Assembly (NCBI GenBank): GCA_037013685.1
Contig: CM072887.1
Coordinates: 86,696,347-86,760,346, forward strand
Origin: Acridotheres tristis
Taxonomy: Eukaryota; Chordata; Aves; Passeriformes; Sturnidae
Length of the DNA: 64,000 nucleotides
Direction: 5' to 3'
Shown: piece by piece, positions 24,821 through 39,552 of the stretch
Position numbering within the stretch: position 1 is the first letter of the stretch
Layout: each line of letters starts with the position of its first letter
The notes under the pieces: generated by a model
The model's database searches: none
Told to the model about the DNA's origin: nothing
What the model saw: only the letters and a program-made list of their open reading frames with translations
Program-made: the position numbers and the translations under genes

Positions 24821-27022
24821 AGGGATTTCCCATGTTGCTGAAATGATCTGAGCCAGCTGCTGCTTTTTTCATTGGGTCCACTGAAACAAGCCTGTAAGAA
24901 GAGGTGAGGAAATTATAGGCACATTTTCTCAACACTGCTACAATGGAAACTCCTCATCTGGGAACTCCATTAACTTCTGTGGCCTTCTGCTATTATTCCT
25001 GTTGTTCAGCTTTATACAAGATAATCTCATAAAAGGACTCTCATTTGAAGGGAGACACAGGCACTGACAACCTGATTGTGTCCTTTACCTTTCTTCCACT
25101 CTGACAGTCTTCATTTCTCTCCCATATAAATATGACTTCTTTTGTGGAAGCTGTCACTGTGAACAATGATAAACTGACTTTTATTCTTGCACGTAATTAA
25201 AAACAAGCTGTTATTTTGATATGCATTTAGAGTTTTAGAAAGAAAGTCTCAAACTAAAATTCTGATTATTTTCCAAAGGTATTTAATAAAATTTTATTCA
25301 TCACATCAAAATTATCAGAAACAAACTATTTAGTTTAGAAACACATGGAAGATTGCACCACAGTAAAGAACTCTGCACCTCTCCTATTCATGCCAGCATC
25401 TGCCTTGGTTCTGTAGCTCTGTGATATCATGTATACAAATTAGCACATGCTGGACGTGCATTATCATAGAGAAAATGCAGATGTGAGAAATTTCACATAA
25501 ATAAGACTCCCAGATAACTCTTTCATCAGTCTTATTTATTAATTATTTATTATTTATTAATTTGCCCTTCTTTTTGTAAACGCAAAGAGGGAAAATAAAG
25601 AAAAAATCCAACAAGCAAATAAATAGAGGTACACTTGTGGGATTAAAAATGTAGCAGTTATGGACCTCAAACCAGTATTTTCTAGGACAACTTTGATTAT
25701 GTTTTTTAGGAAGGAAAGCTACAATTTTACAGGTGACACAAGTTAAGTGAGGTGACCCACAGTGTGCAACAAGATCTTTTGGTGGGTCTAGTTTCTCAGC
25801 TCTGTGGGCTTTGAAGGCTGTGATTTGTTGTCTCATGTAGATTTTCAAGTCTCAGCTGAGATTGCTAAGCAGGGAGAAAAAGAAAAGCAGAAGCTGTTTC
25901 AAAGCATACGTCTCAAGTGTCCACTCAATCCTTGCTTTTCCCTTGTCAGTTGATATTCAGACTGTGCAGTTAAATTTTTAGTCCACGACTACAGCAGCAG
26001 CCACAGGTTACCATCTACTGCAAGCTTGGAGTGGAGCCTGCAAAATGCAGGGATTGCCCTGTTCACTTTCAGGGGCTGGAGGCAGCCTGAGCCTGGAGTA
26101 CAGATGGGCAGCCAGGAGAGATGTAACAGGAGCTGTGTCTGCTGAGCTAACCCCAAAACTGGCTGAGATGAAAGAATTTCTAAACTACTGGAGTTTCAGG
26201 CACTGCTTTTATAAGCTTCTCTGAGGTTACAGGTAGGAATATTTTGTAGAGAGTTTTCACCATGGATGTATTTGGATGAAGATCTGGTGGGGAGAGTTTT
26301 TGTGTGTTGCTAATTTGGATGTGATTTGGCAAAGTAATGATAGTGACTACTGCTGTCTGTTCAATTCTCCCTGTATGTAATGAAAATTTATTAGCTCAGT
26401 GCTTTGATCTTAATGATTTTCTTTCCAGATATATTTAAATGTGACATCAAAGCTGTCCAAAATACCAGTCTCGATATAGTTATCACTAGATTGCTTTAAT
26501 GAAAGTAATAAAAAATTAAACTATAAGATTTTTTATTCTGAGTCTGCCTGGAGGCAAGCAATAGAAACACCTGATAAATGCAAAAGAAATCAATAAACAG
26601 ATACCTACAAACTTAAATAATCCAGAGAAAAAGAATAAGGGCCTTTAATCATCTATTAACATTTGGAAATCTAATAGCTCCCAATCTATCAATTAAATAA
26701 TTGTAACTTAGTAACTGTATCTAAACATATGCACCAACATTATTTGGGTTATATAAGACCATAAAGCCAAGGTAAACATGCTTTTCTATAAGTACATTAT
26801 TATTACTTGTGTTGTGATATAACTCGAGAAACATTTTTCATCAAGAGGTGACGGAGGACAGCCTGCTTGTTTCTGGGGTTCTAGTTTGGTTTTTATCTGT
26901 GGGATGGCTTATTTTTCTGAAAATGTTGTTTCAGAAGAGTAGAAAGTATTTGTCAAATTGGTCCTATGCTTAGAAAAAATTAAGAAATGTCATAACGGTT
27001 CCACAAAAAGCCCTACTAGGGG

Positions 27023-27042
27023 AAAAAAAAAAAAAAAAAAAA
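27023..27042. repeat. poly(A) run, 20 nt
   Basis: Twenty consecutive A residues after GGGG. No LINE or processed-pseudogene sequence was recognised immediately upstream, so it is treated as a simple homopolymer. Confidence 0.95.
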
Positions 27043-27835
27043 GTGCCTTATTTGGCCTGGCAATCACGTTACCAATTCACAGTTCTGGACCAAACCTAGA
27101 ATTCTTTAGCTAAATTATCCTGGAGTTGTTAAAGGAGAATTGTAAATGAGAATATTGCCATTCATATCACAAAACTTCCAGTGCAAGTAGGCTGCAATGG
27201 AAAAGGCACTTATAATGTAGATGTCTATACCTGAGATTTCTGCCCTAGGCACTAGGAGTAACAGTCATTGTGTGTGAATCTTACTGTAAATTATATTTAA
27301 TATTTTATTAAATGGGTAACTTCTTTGAATGGCCTTGTCTCCCCACTGATTAAAAGAAGACTGTTAGGAAAGGTGAGCTGAATCCCACCTGAACCACTTA
27401 TACCACTCACTTAACAGTTCATTCACAGCAGAAATGTTTGACAATAGAATGTTAATCTGTGACCTTTTTTTTCAGTGAAATTACACGTAGCTGACATTTG
27501 CATGTATGGATACAATATTTCAGTTTGGCCCTTGCAAATTTAACACTGGATTGACTGTCTTGTCAAAATCAGAATCGAAGGCACTTACAAGATTTCAGGC
27601 TAGGTCCTCAGAACTGGAAATTCAAGAACTACAGGGAAATAATGTGTGTTCTCTGTAGATACAACTGTAGTCCCTTAGCTGGTAGTCCTGTCCTTTTGCT
27701 GTTTTACTCTTTTATGGCTTCAGGCAGGTGAATAAGACTGGGTCTGTGGTTTGTATCACACAGTCACACCAAATCTTATTTACATGAATATTGCAAGTTG
27801 AAAATAAGTTTGTAGTTTCACAACACTTTTTTTTT

Positions 27836-27872
27836 GCCTACACTGTAGGAAATTTGCCTGCATTGTAGGAAA
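27836..27872. repeat. imperfect tandem duplication, period 20 bp
   Basis: GCCTACACTGTAGGAAA at 27836-27852 recurs as GCCTGCATTGTAGGAAA at 27856-27872, with two differences in 17 bases. Confidence 0.8.
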
Positions 27873-30800
27873 AGCACTGATTCTCATTCCCATCAATATT
27901 CTGCAGTCTATTCATCATGATTGGGTGAAGAGTGTGCTTTGGTGTGGTAGAGGGTGAAAATCAGGTCTGGATCACTCACTGTTGTGAAAGAGAGAAATTT
28001 ATTGAGCCAGCTTTTCTACTCAGGAAAACAATGTGTAACCACAATCTTCAAGAGTGATTCAGATGGCAAACTGTCTGTTGTCTGGAAATGTATTGCTGCC
28101 TTCATTTTGGTACATTTTTCTCCTAGAAGCCTAAAATCTTGGTTCTTTGCCAATTTTAGCCCAGTATCCTTCATATTCAACATTGCAGTACCTAGAATAA
28201 AAATTTTCAGCAACATTTACCTACTTTTCTCCATTCAGAGGACTGTGTGGTTTAGGAGAAAGTCAAAAGATTTACATTTCTTTATCTTGTGTTGCCTTCA
28301 GTTCGTGCCTGTGTGTGTAAGTTTAGGTAGAAATGTGCTCCCTAGTTAACACAACCCTAGGACAGCACCGGGTCTTCACACAAATGCTAGAAAAACATCT
28401 CCATTAAATATTACACAAGAATAACTGTTCTTTAACTGTTCAAGTGTTACTTGAGCCAGATAGCTAATTATATGAATGCAGGATTCTTTCATAAGAACAA
28501 CATTTTTATGAAGGCAGCATTCTGCAGCAGCCCCCTCAGAGCAGTGATGCACACCTTTGCTTCCAGGCTGATGGAGCAGACATAGGGCAGAGCATCAGCA
28601 GAAACAACAAGCCCCTTTAGTGTCCTAAGCATTTCCAGAGAGTGAGAGCACAGCAGCCCTCTGCAGCTGTTTAACCACATCAGCACATGTATTCATCCAA
28701 ACATGAATGATAATTACTAATGAATCCTTTTGTTACCAGAGTTAAATCCTTTTGTCACTACAGATAACACACTTTGCAGCAGGAACGAGTCCATTTTCTT
28801 TCCTCTCTTGTTGATGTTGCTTGTTCTCAACACTGGCAAGAAAAGCTTACACTGTCATTAAGTTATTGTTTTGTCTTTGCTCAAGTAGCTCAGAAGGACA
28901 GTTTATTGAAGACTTAGTTTCAGAAACACTTGGCAGTGGTCAAAGCTAAGGGAAATCAGGCAGATGTTTAATGTTCAAGTATAAAAGACTTCCTTTGTGC
29001 TATTGAACCCCAATGCATTCATTTTTAGCAGAGGGATGTTCTCCTGTCAGAGAACTGGCATTTTATTTGTAAATACCAAGCAATTATTTTCTTTTTTTGT
29101 TTTGTTTTGCTTTGGGCTTTCTCCTCATATCTTCCCAAAACAGTTTAAAAAGAAGGAAAATGTGGTTATGTTGTTCTCTGTACCAAGGTTACCATGATTC
29201 AGCATAAACAGGTAAAATGCCTTCAGTTAATACAATGTTCAACTATTTATCATTATTGTTGTAGAAATTGTGCCTGTCCTTAGAGAACATTGTACAACAC
29301 CAATTTGTGTTACACCACCTTTTGTTTTCTGTGGGCAAATACTACAGCAAATTGCTGCATAGTTGCAACCTGCTCAGGGCAGGTCAGAAAAATGATAAAT
29401 TTAACTACACATGGTTAACACAAACATAGGTTGTTGAATTTGAGGGCTACACAAATGAGTGAATAAAAGTTCAGATGCCTATTTATGGAATATATATATT
29501 TTAAAAAATAGCATGCTACATGATTATATGCCTTCTTTTTGCCCTTGCTGTCAAACATAATTTATAATTTTTTCCAACATTTCATGATCTTGAGAATTTT
29601 ATAGGCTAAAGGGAAATTCTTCAAGTAAGACAAAAATATTTCACAAAGTAGGTTTCCTGTTCATAAACATTACTGACAGCTGTCATCTTGTATTAATAAA
29701 ACAACTAGGTTGGGCTCAGCTTTTAAGTTTGGTCATGAAAAGTTTAATTTTTTTAAGAGGAAAAGTTGATTTTTAATCCTGACCAAATCAGGAAGACATA
29801 GACATGCTTTCAGGAGCAGTTGATTTGTACTCTCTGTATTGGAGTTATCTCAAAAATTATGAAGATTTTTTTTTAATTCAGCTTCAATATACTTGTGCAA
29901 TTTGGCAGTATAATGGGCATTTCTAGTTGGTCTCTATTAGGATGCAATCTTTGATCCACTAATCAAAGAGTAAGGCCTTGTTCATGTTTATGCTTGTGTT
30001 AGGAGAAGACCCTATTGAAAATATTGCTTTCTGCATCTAGTTTGTACCATTAAGGTGAACAAGGTCTCAGCTTACAAGCTATGATCTCAAATGAATATAA
30101 TATACAGAGTGCAGGTCACAGTGAAACCACAGGAAAAAAAAAACTACCTTAATTTTTTCCTCCTTTGTCAGAGACCATTTCTACCATTAGAAGAAATGCA
30201 TAACACAGCATCTTACTTGTGTATAAAGAAATTTTGGACACTCCTATGCCCATTTTAATTTTAAGTGCAGCTGAATATAATGCAAAAGGTCATTTGTGGA
30301 GAATCCATGATAATTTCATCATCAACATTACATTCACAAGAATACAGGTAAAATCTCCACTCTTTTAAAGTGAAATCAGAGGAAAACAAGAAGGAAAAAT
30401 TTAGTTCTTCTTGTAAATTTAGACTTGCCTAGATTCAGAGTTCATGAGGAGCCCACCAATGTGCATAGAGAAGCACAGAAAAATTCTGCACAGTTCATGC
30501 CTGCTATTCATGCTGTGCACATCTCTGAGGTTACAACATAATGTAAAAATATCTCAAGAGTAATTATTTTAAATACAAAAATGAAAAAAAGAATTAAATA
30601 CCAATTAATCTTGTCCAGAATTTGATCCATAGGAAGAAAAAATCTGTTTTGAGCTTTTAGATTTATGTTTTTGATTTTTTGCAGGTACTCTTTTTTTCTT
30701 GTCCTCACAGACTATCATTTCTTCATCCTTAATCAAAGCAGACACATCTATAGAAAATAAAATGGTTTTTTCATTTTCCCATAGATTCTTAGCCATATGG

Positions 30801-33093
30801 AGAGTCTATTTATTTGATTGTTACAAAACATTCAGTCTTTCTAAATGTAAATTTTCATTTTGATGTACGATACGCATAAATTACCAGTAAGTTGACTTCA
30901 AGAAGAATGATGTCTTAATCAATGGTTGTAAATCTACGCTAAGATCTTTACAGCACTTTAAACTTATTAATGAAATTTATATTTTTCAAATTATTTAATA
31001 GCTTGCAAGCACTTTCTAAGCACTAACAGTAAATTTTTATGCTTTGCAAGTCAGTACTTTCCATGCAATCAACAGTGAGTCTTGCCCTATTGTCACTGAT
31101 TCGTGCTACACTGTTGATGTTATCAAGTTATACACTATTCTATTGTTAATATGTTTTTTGTACACTGAGTCCTTGAAATTTTATTATGGTTTTGTCCAGA
31201 GTTACTGAAAAACAGAGAATTGACTCAAGAGGAATTGAATTATTCTGAAGGCTCCACAGCTAAGGTAGATGTTTCTCCAATCTGTCAAAAGAATGATGAA
31301 AAATAGGCTGTCAGACATTACTTGATTTCCACCTAATCATGTGCTACAGCAAAAAGATGCTCCAGGGTGTGCATTGCTCTTCTCTGTGTGCACTCCCAGG
31401 TAGACTGGGAGATCGGAGACTGAAGGACAAGTGCTTTCATCCATGCAGGAAGTGCAAATTAGACAGCAATACAGTGCACACAATCTGGAAGTCAGCTTTT
31501 GTAGCACTAGAATATAAAACTTCCTCATCCTACAACTAAATCATGTGCTGGCAAAAGCTTTTTAAAATTCCATTGTCAGTGTTCTCCCAGCAAGGGTTAT
31601 GATGGGGTCAAAATTGTGGGAGACAGTACTGTAGTCATATGAGAATAATTCACTAAAGGATGGGCAAATTACAATATTGACTTCCTTGTTCAATTCACTA
31701 ATGAGCTGTAATGGCACAGTTTTCTACTGTGTGTCTTGAGTATATGGCAAACAATCTGCACATTCAAGCAAACAGGATATGTGTTGCCTCAGTGGGCAAT
31801 TAAGATGTTCTTGGTCTTCTCTCCCCATATTTTAGAGACTCTTAACAAGAAACTTTCTATATAGTGATTTAGGACTGTGATGGGGGGTTCACACTTCAAA
31901 TGCTATTGATATTTCAGTAGCAGGCCAAGTATAGTTCTCATTTATTTTAAAAAAATGAAACACTAACAAAGGAATTAGCAAACTCTGTAAAGTGCTTGCT
32001 CTTTCTTTAATTCTATGATGGACACAGATATGGTGGCCTGCCAGCCATCAGCTCTACTTTTCCCAACCACAATCCCACAGATTTTAATGTGACATAAGAA
32101 AGGAAAAGTTTGTTATGATCTGTTTGCATTGCTCATTTCACAGAAAATATAGCTCACAGTTGTCACAACCTGAGCTGGGTGCAGGCACTGCAGCAGACAC
32201 TGTATGAATTAATGGAGAATGGTGATTCAGCTTAAGAAGTCTAGTTCTCAGCAGAGGTTCTTAGTTCAGCACTACGTCACACCAAAACAGGTAAATGGCT
32301 CTGTTTTCAAAGCTGTTCTGCACCAAATTACATTGTAGCACAAAGTTATCCTTTTGACCTTGCAATGAGCACCTAAAATATTCCTGGTTTAGGAAATCCT
32401 TACATGGCTTTTTTAATAGTCTTCCTTGTCTCCAGGATTTTATCTTTAAATACAATCATACTTCTATATGTATATCATTACTTAATGATTTCAAGAGACA
32501 TTTGGTCCAACCAGTGTCAGACAGAATGGATTTTCCCCCGATGTCATATATAAGGCATCAACTGAACAACATGAATGATAAAAAATTTCCTTTGTGCAGA
32601 GAGTGCATTTATGTTCTGGGATTTCTGTTCTGGAGGGCACATAGAAATGATAGTTTTCTCTAAATATTTAAATATTTTTGACTTTATAAAATCATCTGAG
32701 TCTCAGAAATCATAGCTATGATAAAATGAGGGAGAAAAAGAAGTAGCAGTTTTCAAAGGAGGTTGTTGTTTCTTTTTCATTGAGTTGCAAAGTTTTTGCT
32801 CTAACTTTATCACAAGTGATAAAAAAATACTATGAGAACAGGAAAGAATTTTCCAGCATTACAAATATAAAACTTAATTTCCTAGTCCTCATTATTAATC
32901 GATTAATTGGGAGGTTGATATTCCAGAAAACTATCTAGCAGTTGTCACAGTGGTTTCCAGGCTTGAACACCAAGGGACATTTTCTAGAAACTGTATCTAC
33001 TTGTGGACACCTCTGGTGGGCTGGTGCTGGTGGTGAGGATAGCTTCTGGAGGCTGAAAATTTTGATCTGACAACTTGAAATTTTATTTTTTTA

Positions 33094-33242
33094 TTATGAG
33101 GGTAGATAAACTCTGAAACATGTTGTCCAGACTGATTAGGAAGTTTTCACCTTTGGAAACGTTCAATGTTTTAATGGACAAGACCCTGGGCCAACTGATT
33201 TAATTGGGCCTGTTCCAGGTAGAGGTTTTATTAGGCAACATC
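33094..33242 (+). mobile_element. old, diverged CR1 LINE 3' fragment
   Basis: The order of motifs follows CR1 3' ends: 'atgagggtagataaactctgaaacatgttgtccag' (family: a GTGAGGGTG … TTGCCCAGAG stretch), then 'cctttggaaacgttcaatg', 'ggacaagaccctgggcca' and 'gggcctgttccaggtagaggtt'. It is clearly more diverged than the other copies, which suggests an older insertion. Confidence 0.6.
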
Positions 33243-34796
33243 AAAAAAACCCTTTCAATGTTTTTTTCTGTGAGCTAACATCCCTTTCTTTGAGACATAT
33301 TGTACCTTTAAAGAGACACAATTGCTTTGTGTGAAGCTACAGCTCTTGGTTAAAATCCTGACTCTCCTGAAATCAGTGGAAAATACCTCCTGAATGTTCA
33401 GGACCTTACATATCATCATCTTGGACAATAACTTTGGTGTTCTGTGGCTGAACATTGCAACTTTAACCTACAATTGTGTAGTGCTGCTCTTTGCTGTGAC
33501 TGGTTGCATTTCTGTTGGATTGCTGCACAGTCATTCCAGAGCAGGATTAAATTCCATGCTTCCAGAATCACAATCAGCAAAGTAAACAACTGCTCATTAA
33601 CATAATCACTCCTTCTTAGAAATTTTCTTGATTTGGCACAGCAAACTGTTGTAAATATGTATCTTTGGTGTCTATAGTTGACTTGTAGTAGCAAAAAAAA
33701 TGATGCTTTGAGTCTGTGCAACTGCTGATGACAACATCCTCCAGCATATATGAGGGTTATGGTTCTGCACTATTTGCAGAACAGCTGCAACTCTGATTTT
33801 TCTCTGTTTTTTTCTGATTTTTCATTGATATGAAATGAGAAAGTATCGTCTTCCTTCCCCTTTATCCTCTTCTCTAAGTCGAGAATGTACCCTGAGCAAC
33901 AAAAGTATGTGCATGGAGGAAATGCCATGGTGGTTTCTTATGTTCTGGAAACTACAGTTTTACACTATAGAGCACTCAAAGAGCATTACTTTATTTTAAT
34001 AGAGTTCAACTTAACATATTTTCGAGTGTAGGCACTAGTCCCAAATGTTTCATTGAATCAATATTCATTATTGCTTTTTGCATATGAGCTACACAGACAG
34101 GTATGAAATTATCTAAGACTCCCTGTAGAGTGAGATACTATTTCTGTAGCTGGTAGGACTGAACTTTGATAAGGTTTCAGCCCCATCGTGAATGTGGGGC
34201 TGGTCTTTCCATCTAAACACCTTCTCACTTCAGCTATTTTCTCATAGAAGTCTTTAGCATGCTTAGTAAAGGTTTTAAATGTTTGTCTCCCCCTCTGAAA
34301 TCTGACTGCAAGATAAGAGATGCAAGGTAGTAAGCTGTAAAACAGTGGAGGAATAAACTTATTTAGTATATTTGAAAGAACTTGTTAAATTGTTTCTGTT
34401 TCAGTCTTCTGGAATATATTGTCTTCATCAAGCAGATCAGGATAGACGATGCTGTCAAAACATAATCTTAGCAGAGCTCAGTTTCCTTTTTAATTTTTTT
34501 TTGAGGCTTAATTAATGCCTCAGAATGTAAAATCAAATACAATTGATACTATGCTTTTTAATTGACACGCTGTTTTCATTAAGATGTGAAATGCTCTTAT
34601 GGAACAAAAAATATGGAATATGTAAGAGATCTACTTGACATTCACAGACAGATTCACAGCTGTGAGAAGTGCTGGAGAATTTAACTTGGACTGACTCAAG
34701 TGTAAGACACTTCAGTTTCAAGAAATTTTGAAGGCTTCTAGCCCTCATTGCCCACAAGAAATATTTTTTTTTATCTCAAATATATCAGATAAGGCT

Positions 34797-34840
34797 AAGT
34801 TTGGATTCCAGTACAGTAAAGTTTGAATTCCAATACAGTA
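34797..34840. repeat. tandem duplication, 2 x 22 bp
   Basis: Positions 34797-34818 (AAGTTTGGATTCC…ACAGTA) are repeated at 34819-34840 with two substitutions. Confidence 0.92.
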
Positions 34841-37800
34841 ATTATTTTATTATGACTGGGGTTTTTTTGTTTGTTTTTTAGTTGTTGGTTTGGTTTTTTT
34901 TAAACTGAGATATTAGCCACAAATAACCATTTGGTATATTCCTGTGGAAATGTCTTTTATCCAGAATTCATCAGAGAGGAGATGATGCTACAAATTTCTC
35001 CTAAACAATGCTTTATTATGTGACTGTAAGGTATGAGCAAGCTCTGTGGAATTCATATTCTAAGAATATTTTTAAAACATACTCCAGATATGATAATAGG
35101 TGAAGAAACATCCATGAATTTGTGAATCCAAAAGAGTTGAAGCATAAAGCAGTAGCAACAGAACTGAACTGATCATAGAGCAAATTTGAAGCAGGTCTTG
35201 GTTAAGTGATAGCCAAACAACTTTAGGCATTTAAGTTTCAGACACAAAAACCTGTCTTTAGGTCTCCTGATTCAACAATAGTTGAAAAGTACAGAGTATC
35301 TTGACAAGGCATTAATCAAGGCCCTGTCCTGCTGAAGATATTCCTGTGTTGGAGACACCATCTCTGAACTTTGTATAACAGCACAAAACTCTGGCATTCA
35401 ATTATCATTTTCCAGTTTTCATCTGTGGTTATATATAGGCTTGCACTGTGAAGCAACAGACCAATATTTCACTATGGCTAGGCTTCATTTGCCTTGAGTT
35501 GTTTTGACAAGTTGAGCAGCAATCCATAACTACTGGTGTTTTTTCAAGATCATAACTTACTCTAAAGTCACAGTTTCGTAAAGGACACAAAAGGGTCAAA
35601 ATAAATCTCTAGCTATGAGGTTGTGAATGGGTGAGACAACATGGTGCTCAACACCTGGGATGCTAATGTTAGGCAAACCACTGTTCTGTCACTGTTCCTC
35701 ATTTGTAATGCATCAGCACTATTCAAGTTACTGAGTACGTTAATTTGATTATAATTAGCTTATTACAGCAGAAGGAAAAAATCTAAAATAATACTGCTGT
35801 TCTGTGAATTTTGTGCTTGTAAATATTAGGCATTCATGGACTGTTTAAGGATTTGTGGCAAACACTGGGAGTATTTGACAATTACCAATTGCATCCAACA
35901 TTTTTTCACTAATACTTTCAAAAAACAAAACTAATCTTCGTTATTCTTATGCAATAATGAATTTTCATTATTTACTCTGTAAAAAAACTCATCAACTCAT
36001 CTTTCAATTTCTACCCTATTTGTAGTAGAGAAGTAACTTAAATTGGTCAAGCTTAGCAAGGTCAGAAAAGAAGTAGTCTTTCCAAGGCCAACAGAGTCAG
36101 TTCTCCAAATGTTCAGAGATAAAAGAAGAGTGACTTAAAAATTAAAATAAATCTAGAAATATAAGTGTGAATCCAGAAGAAAAGAGAGGAGAAGCTAGCA
36201 AAAGCATTACTAGTTAGCACATAGCTAACAGACTTTTTTTAGAATGAAGAAATAACAAAGATGACAATAGTTTGAAGCTATAAGTGGAAAGAAAAAGTGA
36301 CTCTATACAAGAAAGCAAAAAAAATCTCAGAGCTTGTATTAACAGTAGGTGTTTAAAAAGTCACATTTTAAAAGGGACTAATTTAAGGAACATACCAATT
36401 ATTCCAATGGAAAAGAAGCCAAAACAAACAAACAAAAACACTCAGTGACAATCCCTGGAATGGAAAAAGCAAAACAAACTATAAAGAAGGTAAGAGTATA
36501 GCAATGCAATGAGGGAAAAAAAAAGTCAATGACATTTCAGCATTTTTATTTCAAAACAAGCAGTCAGTTCAAGGCTTCTTTAAAAAATTCCTAGTTACGT
36601 CTCTCTAAATTTTTGCAAGGTGCATTTAAGCTTCCTGTCAGCATGGAGGTAGAACACCTTTTCATTCAGTTTTAATGAAATGAAACTTGGATATCTTTCT
36701 TCAATTCTAACTAAACTTCACCTTGATATAATAATATTATATACCACATGCAAGGCAAACTAGGTAAGGGTACAAAATCCAATTTATTTAAAAGTATAAT
36801 ATTTGGCTGAAGGTGATGAAAGAATACACAATGGTGCCAATGCTATTTCAGTGGTATCAATAGATACAAGAAAAATAACAGGACTGTAAAAAGCTGTGTA
36901 GTAAAATCTTAAAAGGAACTTAAAAATAATGTATGTTAGGTCTTCTCTTGCATTACTAGCTCTGCAAGTTTCCCAAAGAAAATATAGAAACCAAATAATT
37001 TAGGAAAGAAGTCTAGAATTAATAGATGCCTATACTGGGGGGAATAACACTGCCGTGGTATGGAAATCACCATGTTGGCTCTGCACTTCTTACAGTTTCT
37101 CTCAGCCACTAAAGAGGTGTCTTAGTATTGGGAGTATTGCCAACACCTTTTAGTCTTAAAGAAATAAATCTACTATTTATTTCTGTTATTAATATTCTTG
37201 TATGATTCTTTATATAAAAATTAGATCAATATGTAAATATAGAAGTGCATATTATTAAATACTCCACTTTTTTTTGCAGTAGTAATTGAGTAAATTTCAA
37301 CTCAGTAGATGGAAAATTATAAAGCAGTACATAAGAGTGCATTTCAGATAATTAATTAAATTTTAATAAATTGCCTAAATGCAAAATTGTCTCTGTGTTC
37401 ACTACCAAGATACTTTTTCGTAATGAAGAAGTTTATCTGGTTGATGACATGTAGGGATTTACTCAGCCTTTCAGGGGATGTTGTGTATTTCTTCTTTTCT
37501 GTTTTCATCATCAGCATTCTGCTATATTTAGAAATTGCTTGAAATTAGTTGGAAAGTACATCAGCTCGCACAAAGAGACTAGACTGTTTTCACTGATCTC
37601 TCCTGCTAAACAGGATTGTGTAGGGCTACTGAGAAAGATCTTAGATTACTTTAGCAAATATCTCTGGTTCATTGCACTAAATGAAAGGTGAAAACATGAG
37701 AAAATTCAAAGTGGGCATAGTAGCCAAGCTACAAAAAGAATTTAGGTTATGTCTCATGGTGGAATGACTGGGTCTCTTACAAAGATACAAAGGTTGGAAT

Positions 37801-39552
37801 ATGGACCTTGAGCACAGACACAGCCATCACTGGAAATATTCTTTTTAAGGCACATTCACACAGCTTAACTCGCCAGCCATAAACCCAAATGCATATGCTG
37901 CTTCTTAAATACAGAATACCATTGAACAATGTCTCCAGAAGAGAGAGTTTTTACTGATTTAGAAGTTGGACTCCAACTAAACATAACCTTAATTTGCCAG
38001 CCTTGCCAGCTAAATACATAGAGGAAAAATGTTTTAAATCCTTACTTTTCATTTTCTAGGGTTTCAGAGATTTATAAAATGCTCTGAGCAGGTAATTTTC
38101 TCCACTCAGGATTTAAGGTCTTAATTCTCTCTTCAAGGCATTTCTTTCAAAATGTGTGGGTGACTGGTAGACTAAAATAGTTACTGTGTGACTTTTACTG
38201 GTTTTATATTTTTGCACTTTGCACAAGTGTAGGATACACTACAGTACTGGAATAGACCAAACACTAAATTTTGTGATCAAGAGCTAAAACTTGTGATTTT
38301 CTCTGAAGCCAGGGGAAAGTCTCAACCTGCAAGACATCATTTTTTTGTCTTTGATCTCTCATTCAACCTGTATGTGGAATTGAAGGGAACCCCACAAAAA
38401 TCTTGCAATTGTAGGACTGTCTAGGAAGTCTGCTTTACAGTTCATACCCGTTGACCACATGAAGTCCCCACAACAGAGGCTCCTGCTCCAGGCCCTTTCT
38501 CACCACACAGCCAAGTAACAGAGGTGCAGATCAGCCCCATCTCATTCTCCAGGGGTTGTAAAGTGAAGCAGCAGTCAATGTTTTGATGACTCTAAAGCTG
38601 CATTTTTAAGTCCCTCATTCAGTATGCACTAAGGAGCTCAGGTTTCCTAATCCTGCTGTAGTTTAGGCTTGAGACAAACCCTCAGATACCCAGTCTAGTC
38701 AGGCTGGCCCACCCCCTCCCCTCCAGCACACCACAAGCAGGCAGTTCTAGGTGACTGGGAAATACAGCTCTCTTGATGGCAAATTTATGGCAACATGATG
38801 CCTAGTGGAAAATTGCTAAGGCAATCATTTTTCACTACTTGTCCCTTTGAGGCTGCAAGATAGTCCTGACTTTGTGAGAGTTTGCAGCTGGTAACAGCTG
38901 TTGCTCACCCAGTGGCTTTGAAAGATCTTGCTGGTGCTTGTTATTTAAAGGTTCTATGCAACACCAACAGTCTCTACTTCGGCAAATATTTATGTTTGTA
39001 ACACAAACCTAGTAGTTGTCAATGGATGGAACTGAGAGCTAGCCAAAAGCTTTCAAAAGGCTTTTTCCTGGCTTAAACTCTTGGCCTTGTTTCCACCAGC
39101 TAGTGGCAACTGTTCATGCCCACGATGTTCTGAGCCCAGTCAGGCATTGACTGATATTAATCCACTCACTGTCAGTGCTGAGTGATAGAAGGGATTGAAT
39201 TTTTTGAGTTGCAAAGTTTTCTGATTTACATCCTACATAATGTTTTACATTACTGAGTATAAACCTACAGAAAGACACATTAATTTCAATAGTAAAACGT
39301 ATTTCTCTAAATTAAATTTCTACTTAAGTTTTTTCCTCAAATACTCCTTCTCCTTCATGATCAAGTTAAAAATCCAAGATGTAGAAGGCAACACTCTTAT
39401 CATAAATATGTAAACTGACTGGTTTAGACAATAAAAAATAAAACACACAGCCCAAAGGATATGCCTTTCAGTATTGTATTTAATTTTGTGTGGTCACATA
39501 AGGAGCTACCTCAGTGCAGTAGCCTGTCATATCCAAAGATCTCAAAGTGATG

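Larger units (their letters stand above)
24821..33093. other. 8.3-kb non-genic stretch
   Basis: AT-rich sequence in which no dispersed repeat was recognised with confidence. It contains a TTATT-type simple repeat at 25532-25563, a 20-A run at 27023-27042 and a short imperfect tandem duplication at 27836-27872. The longest ORF, 131 codons at 27954-28349 (+), has no recognisable domain and is rated chance. Confidence 0.5.

Noticed and set aside
27954..28349. 131-codon plus-strand ORF
   Set aside because: Phe/Ser/Ile-rich translation with no domain and no supporting signals. The length is within chance expectation for AT-rich DNA of this size.
32480..32560. Possible minus-strand CR1 scrap ('gagacatttggtccaacc')
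   Set aside because: The match covers fewer than 20 informative bases and no second landmark follows.
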